Shown: one piece after another, positions 35,558 through 44,969 of the stretch | How the letters are laid out: each line of letters opens with the position of its first letter | How positions within the stretch are numbered: position 1 is the first letter of the stretch | Origin: Variovorax sp. MHTC-1 | GTDB taxonomy: Bacteria > Pseudomonadota > Gammaproteobacteria > Burkholderiales > Burkholderiaceae_C | Direction of reading: 5' to 3' | DNA length: 64,000 nt | Assembly: GCF_003984645.1 (NCBI RefSeq) | Contig: NZ_RWKI01000006.1 | Coordinates: forward strand, 124,001-188,000 | The notes under the pieces: generated by a model | The model's input: the letters and a program-made list of their open reading frames with translations, nothing else | Databases searched by the model: none | What the model was told of the DNA's origin: nothing | Position numbers and translations under genes: made by a program

Positions 35558-36816
35558 GCCGTGCCCCTGCGGGGACTTGAAGGCGCAACATGGGCGGCAA
35601 GCGCCATGCCCGCCATCGAGCAAGCCAGGGTCACGACCCAGGTCCACTGCCAGCCACCGACCCGGTGGGCAATCCAGGCAACGACCGGCGGCGCGATGAA
35701 CTGCCCGAGCGACGATGCCTGTTGCATCATCCCCACCGTGGTCGACACGGTCGACGGACCCGGCGCCAGCCGGACGGCGAGCATAAAGAGCGTGGCCGGC
35801 ACCAGGCCGCCGCCGAGCGAGAACAGGCAGATCGCGAGATAGCGCAGGGCGGGCGGCAGGCTGGCGGCATCGGCGGCCTGTCCGATCTGCGCAAAGGCAG
35901 CGACGCCGCCGAGCGCCATCACGACGAAGCCCGCGCGCAGCAGGCGTTCGGGCGCGATGCCGTGCTGCAGGAAGCGCCCGCCGGCGACGTTGCCGACGAT
36001 GTTCATCGCCGCCGCGAGCGCCGTCAGCGCTGCGTTCCAGGCATCCGGGACGCCGGCGTCAGTGTAGATGGCGGGCAGGAAGCCGATCACCGCCATCCAT
36101 TGCGCCGAATACACCGCGAACGCCAGCGAAAGCGTCCAGGGTCCGCCTGCACGCACCGTGTCGCGCAGTCGCCCCGACCAGTTCTCCGGCGAGACAGCGG
36201 CAGGCGATGCCATGCGCTTAGTGTCCGCGGGCACGCCGAGCACGACCCACGCCGCTGCGGCCGCCGACACCAGCGACAGCGCCCACCACCAGCCCGGCCA
36301 ACCTGCCCACGCGATCAACGCGGGTCCGAGCAGCAGCGCCAAGGCGACGCCGAGCGGCATGTAGGCGCCCCAGAGGCCCATCGCTGCCTTCTCGGTGCCC
36401 GGTTGCGACATGGCACGGATCAGCCCGGGCCCCGGCATCACGACCAGGAGAAAGCCGACGCCTTCGAGTGCACGCAGCACCAGCAGCAGGTGAACCGCCT
36501 TCGCCCCGCCCTCGCCCGAGCTCCCGACCAGCCCGCCGAGCACGCTCGCGCCGCTGATCACGGCCAGGCCCGCGAGCATGCTGCGGCGCAGGCCGATCGT
36601 GTCCGCCGCGAGGCCGACCACGATGCCGAGAGTCATGCCGGCGACCTGCACCAACGACAGCAGAAAGCCTGCTTCGACCAAGCCGATGCCCAGAGAGGCC
36701 TGCAAGGCCGGGACGGCCGGCGCCAGCTTGCCGAGATGCAAGGCGGCCGCGACGCCCGCTACGACCACAGCCAGTGCGGCGACTGGAATACGCGCATGCG
36801 CCCTGCCGCTGCTCAT
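35554..36816 (-). CDS. MFS transporter (CynX/NimT-like)
   Basis: Major facilitator superfamily transporter of 420 residues with about twelve membrane helices. The loop after TM2 reads GLAADTIGLRRSMLAG, the MFS motif A position, and other helices are glycine- and alanine-rich. It resembles the cyanate/nitroimidazole transporter branch by general look only; the substrate cannot be told. The ATG at 36816 overlaps the dgt stop (ATGA), and its own stop overlaps the DUF1415 start. Confidence 0.85.
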   Translation of the reverse strand: MSSGRAHARIPVAALAVVVAGVAAALHLGKLAPAVPALQASLGIGLVEAGFLLSLVQVAGMTLGIVVGLAADTIGLRRSMLAGLAVISGASVLGGLVGSSGEGGAKAVHLLLVLRALEGVGFLLVVMPGPGLIRAMSQPGTEKAAMGLWGAYMPLGVALALLLGPALIAWAGWPGWWWALSLVSAAAAAWVVLGVPADTKRMASPAAVSPENWSGRLRDTVRAGGPWTLSLAFAVYSAQWMAVIGFLPAIYTDAGVPDAWNAALTALAAAMNIVGNVAGGRFLQHGIAPERLLRAGFVVMALGGVAAFAQIGQAADAASLPPALRYLAICLFSLGGGLVPATLFMLAVRLAPGPSTVSTTVGMMQQASSLGQFIAPPVVAWIAHRVGGWQWTWVVTLACSMAGMALAAHVAPSSPRRGTA

Positions 36817-37943
36817 TCGGTCCACCGCCGTCCGGTGAGGCGCTCGTGTTCCCGCATCGCGAAGCGGTCGGTCATGCCGGCGATATAGTCCGCCACCGCG
36901 CGATGCCGGTCCGTGCGTTCTGCATAGGAGGCCGGCATCTCTTCGGCGCGCGTCAGGTAGGCGGCGAACAGCTCGCGCACGACCTGCTGCGCCTGGTCGG
37001 TGGTCTGCGTGACGCGCGGGTGCCGATAGAGATTGCGAAACAGGAACTGTTTGAGCTCGATGGATTGCGCGCGCATGACGTCGCCGAAAAGCACCAGCGG
37101 CCCGCCCCCGCGCGCCGCGTCGGCATCGGCCGGCGCGGCCGCCTCGAGCGCGGCGCGGGTTGCGTCGATCACGTCATAGACCTGGGCGCTCAGCATGCGC
37201 CGGATCGCCTCATAGAGCACGCGCCTTCCCTGCAGTTGCGGATGCTCCGCCAGCGCTTCGCGACGGTAGCGATCGAACAGGCCGACCTCGCTCACGCGCT
37301 CGATGCTGATCAGTCCCGATCTCACGCCGTCGTCGATGTCGTGGGCGTTGTAGGCGATCTCGTCGGCGAGATTGCAGAGCTGCGCTTCGAGCGAAGGCTG
37401 CGTGCCGTCGCAGAAACGTCGCGCCACGCCGCCCGGCTCGCTCGCCTCGATGCGCTCTGCATTCGCGCGCGAGCAGTGCTTGAGGATGCCTTCGCGCGTC
37501 TCGAAGCTCAGATTGAGGCCGTCGTACTGCGGATAGCGGTGTTCGAGTTCGTCCACCACACGCAGGCTCTGCAGGTTGTGCTCGAAGCCGCCGTGCCCCG
37601 TCATGCAGGAATTGAGCGCGTCCTGGCCCGCATGGCCGAAAGGCGTGTGGCCGAGGTCGTGCGCCAGCGCGACGGCTTCCACCAGGTCTTCGTTGAGCCG
37701 CAGCGCGCGGGCGATGGAACGGCCGAGCTGCGCGACCTCGAGCGAATGGGTCAGGCGGGTGCGGAACAGGTCGCCCTCGTGGTTCAGGAACACCTGGGTC
37801 TTGTAGACCAGGCGCCGGAACGCGGTCGAATGCACGATGCGGTCGCGGTCGCGCTGAAAGGCATCGCGCGTGGGAGCTGGCGGTTCGGGATGCCGCCGCC
37901 CGCGCGATATCGCTGGATCGCTGGCATAGGGTGCCAGGCTCAT
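36813..37943 (-). CDS. dgt: dGTPase-like HD-domain triphosphohydrolase
   Basis: Deoxyguanosinetriphosphate triphosphohydrolase-like protein, 376 residues. The HD metal site is seen as HSTAFRRLVYKTQVF, RLTHSLEVAQLGRSIA and VALAHDLGHTPFGHAGQDAL, with the later Asp in NLADEIAYNAHDIDDG. It is of the shorter type 2 (dGTPase-like) length. The start lies 16 bases past the aroB stop. Confidence 0.9.
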   Translation of the reverse strand: MSLAPYASDPAISRGRRHPEPPAPTRDAFQRDRDRIVHSTAFRRLVYKTQVFLNHEGDLFRTRLTHSLEVAQLGRSIARALRLNEDLVEAVALAHDLGHTPFGHAGQDALNSCMTGHGGFEHNLQSLRVVDELEHRYPQYDGLNLSFETREGILKHCSRANAERIEASEPGGVARRFCDGTQPSLEAQLCNLADEIAYNAHDIDDGVRSGLISIERVSEVGLFDRYRREALAEHPQLQGRRVLYEAIRRMLSAQVYDVIDATRAALEAAAPADADAARGGGPLVLFGDVMRAQSIELKQFLFRNLYRHPRVTQTTDQAQQVVRELFAAYLTRAEEMPASYAERTDRHRAVADYIAGMTDRFAMREHERLTGRRWTE

Positions 37944-37959
37944 CGCGAAGGCTCCCGAT

Positions 37960-39060
37960 TCAGGCTGCGCAGCATTGCGCCAGCACCTCGCGCACCATCG
38001 CGTCCGGAGCGCTGCGCATGACGGCCGAGCCGGGCTTGTCGATCACGACGAAGCGGATCTCGCCGGCCTCCGATTTCTTGTCGATGCGCATCAGTTCGAG
38101 ATAGCGCTCCGCGCCGAGCGCCGGCGCGACCACAGGCAGGCCGGCGCGCTCGATCAAGGCCGTGAGGCGCTGCACGAAGGCTTTGTCGACGCCGCCCAGC
38201 CGCTGCGACAGATGCGCAGCCAGCACCATGCCGCAGCCGACCGCTTCGCCATGCAGCCATTGGCCGTAGCCGAGGCCCGACTCGATCGCGTGCCCGAAGG
38301 TGTGGCCGAAATTGAGGATGGCCCGCAGACCGATCTCTCGCTCGTCCTGGCCCACCACCTCGGCCTTGATTTCGCAGCTGCGCTTGACGGCATACGCCAG
38401 CGCGGCCGGCTCCCTCGCCACCAGCGCGTCGATGTTCGACTCGATCCAGTCGAGGAAGCGCATGTCGTAGATGGGGCCGTACTTGATGACCTCGGCCAGG
38501 CCGGCGCTGAGCTCGCGCGGCGGCAGCGTAGCGAGCGTGGCAAGGTCGCACAGCACGAGTTGCGGCTGATAGAAGGCGCCGATCATGTTCTTGCCGAGCG
38601 GATGGTTGATCGCGGTCTTGCCGCCGACCGACGAGTCGACCTGCGCCAGCAGGGTGGTCGGCACCTGTACGAAGGGTACGCCGCGCATATAGCTGGCTGC
38701 GGCGAAGCCGGTCATGTCACCAACCACCCCGCCGCCGAGCGCGAAGAGCACCGTCTTGCGGTCGCAGCCGTGCCCGAGCAGCGCATCGAAGATCAGGTTC
38801 AACGTCTGCCAGTCCTTGTGCGCTTCGCCATCGGGGAGTTCGAGCACGTGCACGGCGCTGAAGCGTCCGGCCAGCGTCCGGCGCAGTGCGGCCGCATAGA
38901 GCGGCGCGACGGTGGTGTTGGTGACGATCAGCGCCGTGGCGGCTGCGGTTACCGCTGCAAAATTATTCGGTTCGCCGAGCAGGTCGCTGCCGATCAGGAT
39001 CGGATAGCTGCGGTCACCGAGCTGGATCTCGACGCATTCGGGGGAGGCAGACAGGCGCAT
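37960..39060 (-). CDS. aroB: 3-dehydroquinate synthase AroB
   Basis: Second step of the shikimate pathway, converting DAHP to 3-dehydroquinate with NAD and a divalent metal. The 366-residue protein shows [20 protein letters not shown] (early part), [19 protein letters not shown], and metal/substrate sites [11 protein letters not shown] and [11 protein letters not shown]. The ATG at 39060 ([13 protein letters not shown]) is chosen over an upstream in-frame ATG. It pairs with aroK 36 bases upstream, the normal aroKB order. Confidence 0.96.
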   Translation of the reverse strand: MRLSASPECVEIQLGDRSYPILIGSDLLGEPNNFAAVTAAATALIVTNTTVAPLYAAALRRTLAGRFSAVHVLELPDGEAHKDWQTLNLIFDALLGHGCDRKTVLFALGGGVVGDMTGFAAASYMRGVPFVQVPTTLLAQVDSSVGGKTAINHPLGKNMIGAFYQPQLVLCDLATLATLPPRELSAGLAEVIKYGPIYDMRFLDWIESNIDALVAREPAALAYAVKRSCEIKAEVVGQDEREIGLRAILNFGHTFGHAIESGLGYGQWLHGEAVGCGMVLAAHLSQRLGGVDKAFVQRLTALIERAGLPVVAPALGAERYLELMRIDKKSEAGEIRFVVIDKPGSAVMRSAPDAMVREVLAQCCAA

Positions 39061-39096
39061 GGCCCCGAGTTTAGGCGCATGCCGCAAGGGCTTGCC

Positions 39097-39642
39097 TCAG
39101 TCCGGTGGGTGGCTCCGGGTTTCGGCGGGCAGCCCGCCGGCCAATTCGAGTTGCATCACGATGATGTTCACCAGCATCGCAACCGAGGGCCTGCCGGTCT
39201 CGACCACGTCGTGGGCCGTCTCGCGATAGAACGGGTCGCGTGCGCTGTAGAGCTCATGCAGGCGGCCCAGCGGATCGGCCACCTGCAGCAGGGGGCGCTT
39301 GACGTCGTGACGCAGCCGGCGAAACAGATCCTCGGGCGAGGAGCGCAGGTAGATCACATGAAAGTGCGCGCGCAGCTGGATCCGGTTGGCCTCCCGGAGC
39401 ACGGCGCCGCCGCCGGTCGCCACGACACCATGGGCCGTCGACGCGAGATCGGCGATCACGGCCTCTTCGACATCGCGGAAGCTTTCTTCGCCTTCGCGCT
39501 CGAAGTAGTCGCGGATGGAGCAGCCGATGCGGCGCTCGATCACCTCGTCGCTGTCGATGAAGGGGAGCTGCAGGCGCTGGCCGAGGCGCCGGCCCACTGC
39601 TGATTTTCCGGCGCCGGGCAAGCCGACGAGCGCGACCGCCAC
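39097..39642 (-). CDS. aroK: Shikimate kinase AroK
   Basis: Phosphorylates shikimate with ATP. The 181-residue protein has the Walker A motif GLPGAGKSAVGRRLGQ, the shikimate-binding DSDEVIERRIG, and the lid region around SPEDLFRRLRHD (Arg-rich). VVATGGGAVLRE is the conserved GGG loop. It lies between pilQ and aroB, as in many beta- and gammaproteobacteria. Confidence 0.95.
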   Translation of the reverse strand: MAVALVGLPGAGKSAVGRRLGQRLQLPFIDSDEVIERRIGCSIRDYFEREGEESFRDVEEAVIADLASTAHGVVATGGGAVLREANRIQLRAHFHVIYLRSSPEDLFRRLRHDVKRPLLQVADPLGRLHELYSARDPFYRETAHDVVETGRPSVAMLVNIIVMQLELAGGLPAETRSHPPD

Positions 39643-39666
39643 GCGGTGCTACGAACGCCCGCGCAC

Positions 39667-41817
39667 TCAGCGCGCGGCGTTGCGGTCGGTAATCATCTTC
39701 GGGGTGATAAAGACGAGCATTTCGGTCTTGTTGGCAACGCGATTGCGCGTACGGAACAGCGCCCCGAGATAAGGCACTTCACCGAGCACCGGCACGCGCG
39801 ATTCATCGTTGGTTTCGGTGAGCTCGAAGATACCACCGATGACCACCGTGCCGCCGTTTTCCACCAGCACCTCGGTTTGCACGTGCTTGGTGTTGATCGC
39901 GAAGCCGGCCGTGGTGGCCTGGCCGACCGTGTCCTTGTTGACGTCGAGCGTCAGGATGATGTTGCCCTCTGGCGTGATCTGCGGCGTGACCTCGAGCTTG
40001 AGGTTGGCCTTGCGGAACGCGATCGAGGTGGCACCGCTGGAAGTCGCGACCTGGTAGGGCAGTTCGGTGCCCTGCTCGATCAACGCCTTGGTCTGGTCCG
40101 CTGTCACCACGCGTGGGCTCGACACCACCTTGCCCTTGCCGTCGGCTTCGAGCGCGGAGATCTCAAGGTTCAGCATGCGCGAGAAGCTGGAGTTGAAGAG
40201 CGAGATCGCGAAGGTGCCCGGCGCGTTGCCGTTGCCGGAAACGCCGGTCGAAGGCAGGTTCACGAAATTCGAATTGGTGAAAGTCGTGAGCGCGCTGCCC
40301 GTGCTGGTTGCCGTTGCGGGCGTGACGACCGGCATGACACCGACGTTGCCGAAGATCGGACGGCCGCTGTTCGAGCCTACCGTGCCGCCGGCGACACCGC
40401 CGCCGAGCCGCACGCCCAGGGACTTGCCGAAGGTGTCGGAGGCCTCGACGATGCGCGCCTCGATCAGCACCTGCCGCACGGGGATGTCGAGTTTCTGAAT
40501 CAGCTCGGCGACCTGCTGGAGTCGCGAAGGAATGTCCGAAACGAAGAGCTGGTTGGTGCGCGATTCGGCGATCACGCTGCCGCGCGGGCTCAGGATGCGC
40601 GTCGTCGTACCCGAACCGCCGCCACCACCGCTGGACGCGCCCGTGCCGGTCAAGCCCTGTGCGATCGCGATCGCCTTGGTGTAGTTCAGCTGGAACGACT
40701 GGGTGCGAAGAGGCTCCAGATTCTGGATGGCGGCCTGGGCTTCGAATTCCAGCTTTTCCTTTGCGTTGATTTCATCCTTGGGCGCAATCCACAGAACGCT
40801 GCCGTTCTTGCGCATGCCCAGGTTCTTCGCCTGCATGATGATGTCCAGCGCCTGGTCCCACGGCACATCCTTCAGGCGCAGGGTCAGCGCGCCGGTCACC
40901 GAATCCGAGGTCACGATGTTGAAGTTCGTGAAATCGGCGATTACCTGCAGGAGCGAGCGGATTTCGATGTTCTGGAAGTTCAGCGAGAGCTTCTCGCCGC
41001 TGTAGCCGGCGCCCTGGGTGAGCTTGGTCGGGTCGACCTTGCGAGGACGCACTTCGACGACGAACTGGTTTTCGCTCTGGTACGCGCTGTGCTCCCAATC
41101 GCCCTTGGGCTCGATGGTCATGCGCACGCGATCGCCCGACTGCTGCGTCGTCACCAACTGAACGGGCGTGCCGAAATCCGACACGTCGAGGCGGCGGCGC
41201 AAGCCCTCGGGCAGGGTCGACTTGGTGAACTCGACCACCAGGTTCTTGCCCTGCTGGCGAATGTCCACGCCGACCTGGTTGTTGGCCAGGTCCACGATCA
41301 CGCGGCCGGTGTTGTCCGAGCCCAGGCGGAAATCGACGTCGCGCAGGGGCAAGGTGTCCCGGTTGCGGTTTTCGGCAAAGGCCGAAGGCGTGGAAGCAAC
41401 CAATGCGGCGCCCGGAACGGGTTCCAGCGAAATCAGCAAGGACTTGCCCTGGACTTCGGCCTTGTAGGCGGTCGCTTGCTTCAGGTTCAGCACAAGGCGC
41501 GTGCGCTCACCGGCCTGCACCACGTTGACCGAGCGCAGGTTGCCCTGGTTGACGTCGATCGCCGAGCGGCCGATGGCGTTCGTCACACCGGGGAAGTCGA
41601 GCGCGATGCGCGCCGGTGTCTGAATCGCGAAGCCGGTTGGCACGGCAGCCAGCGGTTGGGTCAGGTCGACCCGGATGACTTCCGAGCCGGATTGCATCGA
41701 ACTCGTGACCGATTCGATGGCGTTCTGCGCCTGCGCGACGGCGATCGTGCCGAACGCAAACAGGCTCACGCCGGCAGCGCGCAACCACTGCGCGAACATT
41801 GACTTCTTGGAATTCAT
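39667..41817 (-). CDS. pilQ: Type IV pilus secretin PilQ
   Basis: Outer-membrane secretin through which the type IV pilus passes. The 716-residue precursor has an N-terminal signal (LRAAGVSLFAFGTIAVAQAQ), AMIN-type domains (about 35-240), STN and N-domains (NFQNIEIRSLLQVIADF), and the C-terminal secretin domain with VPVLGEVPYLGALFRTRNR. The Ser-Gly-rich segment (GASSGGGGGSG) and the Thr/Ala-rich loop in the middle are linker-like. It overlaps the pilP stop by 4 bases. Confidence 0.96.
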   Translation of the reverse strand: MNSKKSMFAQWLRAAGVSLFAFGTIAVAQAQNAIESVTSSMQSGSEVIRVDLTQPLAAVPTGFAIQTPARIALDFPGVTNAIGRSAIDVNQGNLRSVNVVQAGERTRLVLNLKQATAYKAEVQGKSLLISLEPVPGAALVASTPSAFAENRNRDTLPLRDVDFRLGSDNTGRVIVDLANNQVGVDIRQQGKNLVVEFTKSTLPEGLRRRLDVSDFGTPVQLVTTQQSGDRVRMTIEPKGDWEHSAYQSENQFVVEVRPRKVDPTKLTQGAGYSGEKLSLNFQNIEIRSLLQVIADFTNFNIVTSDSVTGALTLRLKDVPWDQALDIIMQAKNLGMRKNGSVLWIAPKDEINAKEKLEFEAQAAIQNLEPLRTQSFQLNYTKAIAIAQGLTGTGASSGGGGGSGTTTRILSPRGSVIAESRTNQLFVSDIPSRLQQVAELIQKLDIPVRQVLIEARIVEASDTFGKSLGVRLGGGVAGGTVGSNSGRPIFGNVGVMPVVTPATATSTGSALTTFTNSNFVNLPSTGVSGNGNAPGTFAISLFNSSFSRMLNLEISALEADGKGKVVSSPRVVTADQTKALIEQGTELPYQVATSSGATSIAFRKANLKLEVTPQITPEGNIILTLDVNKDTVGQATTAGFAINTKHVQTEVLVENGGTVVIGGIFELTETNDESRVPVLGEVPYLGALFRTRNRVANKTEMLVFITPKMITDRNAAR

Positions 41818-42353
41818 TTCGACCTCTCTTGCAACTGCAGCGTCGCCACGCGTTCAATCCATTCACCGGCGGCGTCCTGCACGATTTCACGCAAGGCGAG
41901 TTCGGTTTCACTGATACGGGTAATGCGCCCGTAGTTGAGTCCCAGATAGTTGCCGACGCGCACTTGGTACAGCAGCTTGTCGACCGTGACCAGCGCCACC
42001 GGCTCGCCCTTGCGGTTCATGCTGCCGACCATGGCCATCGAATCGAGCGGGAACGCTTCGAGCGCCTCCTTGCGGCGCGCCAATTCGGGCGCGATGAGGC
42101 CCGACGTGCTCGGCTGATTCGAGTCGCGCCGCAGCGCCTGCGTCAGCTTCTGCATGTTGAAGGGCTCGAAGGCGCTGGCCTCGGTGTACGCCTGGGGCGT
42201 GAACTTCTTCGGCTCCGTGATGGGAGGCACCGTGGGCCGCACTTGCGCCCTCTGCTCCGCCATCCAGCGCCGAAGATCCTCCTGCTCCGATCCCATGCAA
42301 CCGCTCAGGCCCGCAGCAGCAACGCCGAGCCACAGAATACCGAGCGTTCTCAT
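41814..42353 (-). CDS. pilP: Type IV pilus assembly lipoprotein PilP
   Basis: Inner-membrane lipoprotein linking PilMNO to the PilQ secretin. The 179-residue precursor has a lipobox AAAGLSGCMGSEQ (Cys about residue 19), an extended Pro-rich region, and the C-terminal beta-domain (LVTVDKLLYQVRVGNYLGLN). It overlaps pilO and pilQ by 4 bases each. Confidence 0.94.
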   Translation of the reverse strand: MRTLGILWLGVAAAGLSGCMGSEQEDLRRWMAEQRAQVRPTVPPITEPKKFTPQAYTEASAFEPFNMQKLTQALRRDSNQPSTSGLIAPELARRKEALEAFPLDSMAMVGSMNRKGEPVALVTVDKLLYQVRVGNYLGLNYGRITRISETELALREIVQDAAGEWIERVATLQLQERSK

Positions 42354-43024
42354 TTCTTCTTCGCCCCCGCCGCAGCGCGTTTCTGCGCCTGCTGCTCTTC
42401 TTCGTCCAGATAGCGGAAGGTCCGCGCCGTGGCATCCAAGGTCAGGGCGCCATCCTTTTGCGGCGTCACCGACAAGTTGTTCAAGGTCACGATGCGGGAA
42501 AGGTTGGCCACGTCTGCAGCAAAGGCGCCCATGTCGTGATAGCGCCCCGTCACCCGCACGGCGATCGGCAACTCGGCGTAGTAGTCTTTCACCGACACCT
42601 GCCCCGGACGGAACAGTTCGAACTGGAGGCTGCGGCCCAGCCCGGCCTGGTTGATGTCGGAGAGCAACGCGTCCATTTCGGCTTTGCTCGGCAGTTGCTT
42701 TTCGAGCAGGGTCACGTATTGCTGCACCTGCTCGCGCTGCTTCTTCAGCAGTTCGAGATTGGCGGCCTGCGCAACCTTCTTCTGGTAGTCAGCCTTCAGC
42801 GTGACTTCCTTGGCACGCTCGGCTTCGAGTTCGTCATTCGAATTGGTGAGCCATACGAACCACAGCCCCACCAGCACCAGGGCCGTGACGGCGACGCACA
42901 AGGCGTAGCGAGGCACCGGCGGCCAGACGGACGGATCGTTCGGATTGAGTCCCCGGAACTGATCGCCGAAGCGCTGCACGGCGGCAGCGATGTCGATCTT
43001 TTGGGAAGCGCGCGTTGTTGCCAT
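42350..43024 (-). CDS. pilO: Type IV pilus inner-membrane protein PilO
   Basis: Bitopic protein that dimerises with PilN in the pilus alignment complex. It is 224 residues long, with a membrane helix at about 47-65 (VAVTALVLVGLWFVWL), then a coiled-coil region (KKVAQAANLELLKKQREQVQ) and a ferredoxin-like periplasmic domain (DYYAELPIAVRVTGRYHDMG). The C-terminal tail is Lys/Gln/Ala-rich. It is 8 bases downstream of pilN. Confidence 0.93.
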   Translation of the reverse strand: MATTRASQKIDIAAAVQRFGDQFRGLNPNDPSVWPPVPRYALCVAVTALVLVGLWFVWLTNSNDELEAERAKEVTLKADYQKKVAQAANLELLKKQREQVQQYVTLLEKQLPSKAEMDALLSDINQAGLGRSLQFELFRPGQVSVKDYYAELPIAVRVTGRYHDMGAFAADVANLSRIVTLNNLSVTPQKDGALTLDATARTFRYLDEEEQQAQKRAAAGAKKK

Positions 43025-43032
43025 GATGACGC

Positions 43033-43653
43033 CTATCCCTTGACTGCAGCCGATGCCGCCGTGGCCGCGCCGGCCGCGGCCTTTTGAGCATCCGTGGGCC
43101 GCTTGAGGCCGATGCGCATGGTGAAATTCGCAACCCGCCGCTGGTCACGCGGACTCAGATTGATATTCGCGGACGTGATTTCGACCAGTTCCGGCTTGAC
43201 CAGCCAGGGGCTGTTGTTGCCAAGATTGCGCAGCAGTTCCGATACCCGTTCGTTGGACTGCGCCATGCCCTGAAGCGTGACCGTCTGGTTGTCCTGTTTC
43301 ATGCTCGTCAGATAGACACCGTCCGGCAGCTGGCGAACGAGCTCGTTGAGCAGATGCACCGGCAGATTCCGATCGCCCTGCAGGTCTTCGACCGCCTGTT
43401 GCCGTGCGCGCAGCGCTGCAATTTCGGCCTGCAAGGTCGAGATCTCCTTGATTTCGGACTCGAGCTTCTTGATCTCGGACTGCAAAAAGCTGTTCTTCTC
43501 TTGCTGGCTGGAAATCTGGGCCTGGTACCAGAGGAACCCCGCACCAGCGATCAGGCAGCCGAGGACCGCCGAAGCGCCCAAGGTCGCATAGAAGGCCTCT
43601 CGCCTGCGCTTGCGCGAGGCTTCCCTGTGCGGAAGCAGATTGATCAGAATCAC
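43033..43653 (-). CDS. pilN: Type IV pilus inner-membrane protein PilN
   Basis: Partner of PilO; its N-terminal cytoplasmic stretch binds PilM. The conserved start is ILINLLPHREASRKRRREAF, followed by a membrane helix (about residues 21-42), a coiled coil (NSFLQSEIKKLESEIKEIS) and a periplasmic domain. I take a GTG start at 43653 because it overlaps the pilM stop (GTGA) and puts INLLPHRE at the very N-terminus, as usual. That gives 206 residues. Confidence 0.92.
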   Translation of the reverse strand: MILINLLPHREASRKRRREAFYATLGASAVLGCLIAGAGFLWYQAQISSQQEKNSFLQSEIKKLESEIKEISTLQAEIAALRARQQAVEDLQGDRNLPVHLLNELVRQLPDGVYLTSMKQDNQTVTLQGMAQSNERVSELLRNLGNNSPWLVKPELVEITSANINLSPRDQRRVANFTMRIGLKRPTDAQKAAAGAATAASAAVKG

Positions 43654-44741
43654 TGCAAAAACCTCCGCATCGCCAGGCCGCACGATGTCAGATAAGACGG
43701 CGCCTCGCGGCGCACCTTCTTCTCACGGATTCCGCTGCCAATTTCCATCCCGTCGAAGGGATTGACGAGCGAGCAGGCGAATGAAGTCTGCCGCGTCACG
43801 GCGCTGGTCAGCCCCGGAAGCGACGCCGAACCGCCCGCCAACAGCACATAGTCGACGCGGTTGTGCGGCGTGCTGGTAAAGAAGAACTGCAGCGCCCTGG
43901 CGATTTCCTGGGCAATGCTCGCCACGAAGGGCTTCAGCACGCCCGAGCCATAGTCGTCGGGCAGATCGCCGCTGCGCTTCTTGGCTTCCGCCTCTTCCGC
44001 AGAAAAGCCGTACTGGCGAACGATCAGCTGAGTGAGCTGGGCGCCGCCAAAAGCCTGGTCGCGGTCGTAAAGCACTTCCTGGTTGCGCAGGACCTGCATG
44101 CTCGTAGTGAACGCGCCCACCTCGAACAACGCGACCACGGCATCCCGGCCTTGTCCGGGCAGCTGCTCGATGAGCCGCGCCGTCGCCAAACGCGACGCAT
44201 AGGACTCGACATCGAGAATCATGGCCTTCAGGCCCGCTGCCTCGGCCAGGCCTTGGCGGTCCTGCACTTTTTCCTTGCGCGACGCGGCGATCAGGACCTC
44301 GACATCGCCAACCGAATTCGCGCTTTGCCCGATGACGCAAAAGTCCAGGCTCACTTCATCCAGCGAGAAAGGGATGTATTGATTGGCCTCGGACTCGACC
44401 TGGATCTCGAGTTCCTGCTCGCTCATGCCGCCCGGCAGTACGATCTTCTTGGTGATGACGGCCGAAGGCGGCAACGCCAAAGCTGCATTTTTGGTGCGGG
44501 TGCCGCTCTTGCGGACCACGCGCCGCACCGCTTCGGCGACCTCGTCGAATTTTTCGACATTGCCGTCGGTGATCCAGCCCCGTTCCAGCGGCTCGATCGC
44601 ACAGCGCTCCAATACCAGCTTGCCGCTGGCATCGCGGCCGAGTTCGACCAGCTTGACGCTGGACGAACTAACGTCCAACCCGAGCAGTGGCGCGGGCTGA
44701 CGGCGAAACAACGATCCCAAAGCAGTCAAGTTCGATCCCAT
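43650..44741 (-). CDS. pilM: Type IV pilus actin-like ATPase PilM
   Basis: Cytoplasmic actin-fold protein at the base of the pilus machine. It is 363 residues from the ATG at 44741 (MGSNLTALGSLFRRQPAPLL). Nucleotide-binding regions LLGLDVSSSSVKLVELG and LLAGGSASLPGLTSAV are typical. An in-frame ATG 34 codons further upstream would lie in the promoter region and is unlikely. It is divergent from mrcA with a 228-base gap, a conserved arrangement. Confidence 0.95.
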   Translation of the reverse strand: MGSNLTALGSLFRRQPAPLLGLDVSSSSVKLVELGRDASGKLVLERCAIEPLERGWITDGNVEKFDEVAEAVRRVVRKSGTRTKNAALALPPSAVITKKIVLPGGMSEQELEIQVESEANQYIPFSLDEVSLDFCVIGQSANSVGDVEVLIAASRKEKVQDRQGLAEAAGLKAMILDVESYASRLATARLIEQLPGQGRDAVVALFEVGAFTTSMQVLRNQEVLYDRDQAFGGAQLTQLIVRQYGFSAEEAEAKKRSGDLPDDYGSGVLKPFVASIAQEIARALQFFFTSTPHNRVDYVLLAGGSASLPGLTSAVTRQTSFACSLVNPFDGMEIGSGIREKKVRREAPSYLTSCGLAMRRFLQ

Positions 44742-44837
44742 CCGTTTGTAACGATTGGAAATATTTGCGAGTGGTTGCATGCTAGCAGGAGGTGCACGGG
44801 CAACCAAGCGGCGAATCCTCACTCCACCTGCAAGCGT

Positions 44838-44843
44838 TGTCAA
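44838..44843 (-). promoter_or_regulatory. Possible -35 box for pilMNOPQ
   Basis: The minus strand carries a perfect TTGACA about 100 bases upstream of the pilM ATG. The hexamer 17 bases downstream (GAGGAT, 44815-44820) is a poor -10, so only the -35 match is noted. Confidence 0.3.
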
Positions 44844-44940
44844 AAGGGGACGTAACGGTACGGTTCTGCAACTTTGGTCACAAATGCGAGTACTTGGGTT
44901 TTATGCCCGGCCCAGGAACCGTCCGAAGGGGTCGTCTTTT

Positions 44941-44946
44941 TATAAT
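44941..44946 (+). promoter_or_regulatory. Consensus -10 box for mrcA
   Basis: A perfect TATAAT follows a run of T and lies 24 bases before the mrcA ATG at 44970. No good -35 hexamer is seen at 16-18 bases upstream. The implied transcript would have a very short leader. Confidence 0.5.
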
Positions 44947-44969
44947 GAGCGCTGACTTCCCCACCCTTC

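Noticed and set aside
39646..41802. 718-codon plus-strand frame opposite pilQ
   Set aside because: Antisense shadow of pilQ with biased His/Arg composition; PilQ is complete on the other strand.
44755..44955. 66-codon plus-strand frame in the pilM-mrcA gap
   Set aside because: It covers the divergent promoter region, has no ribosome site and no family resemblance.
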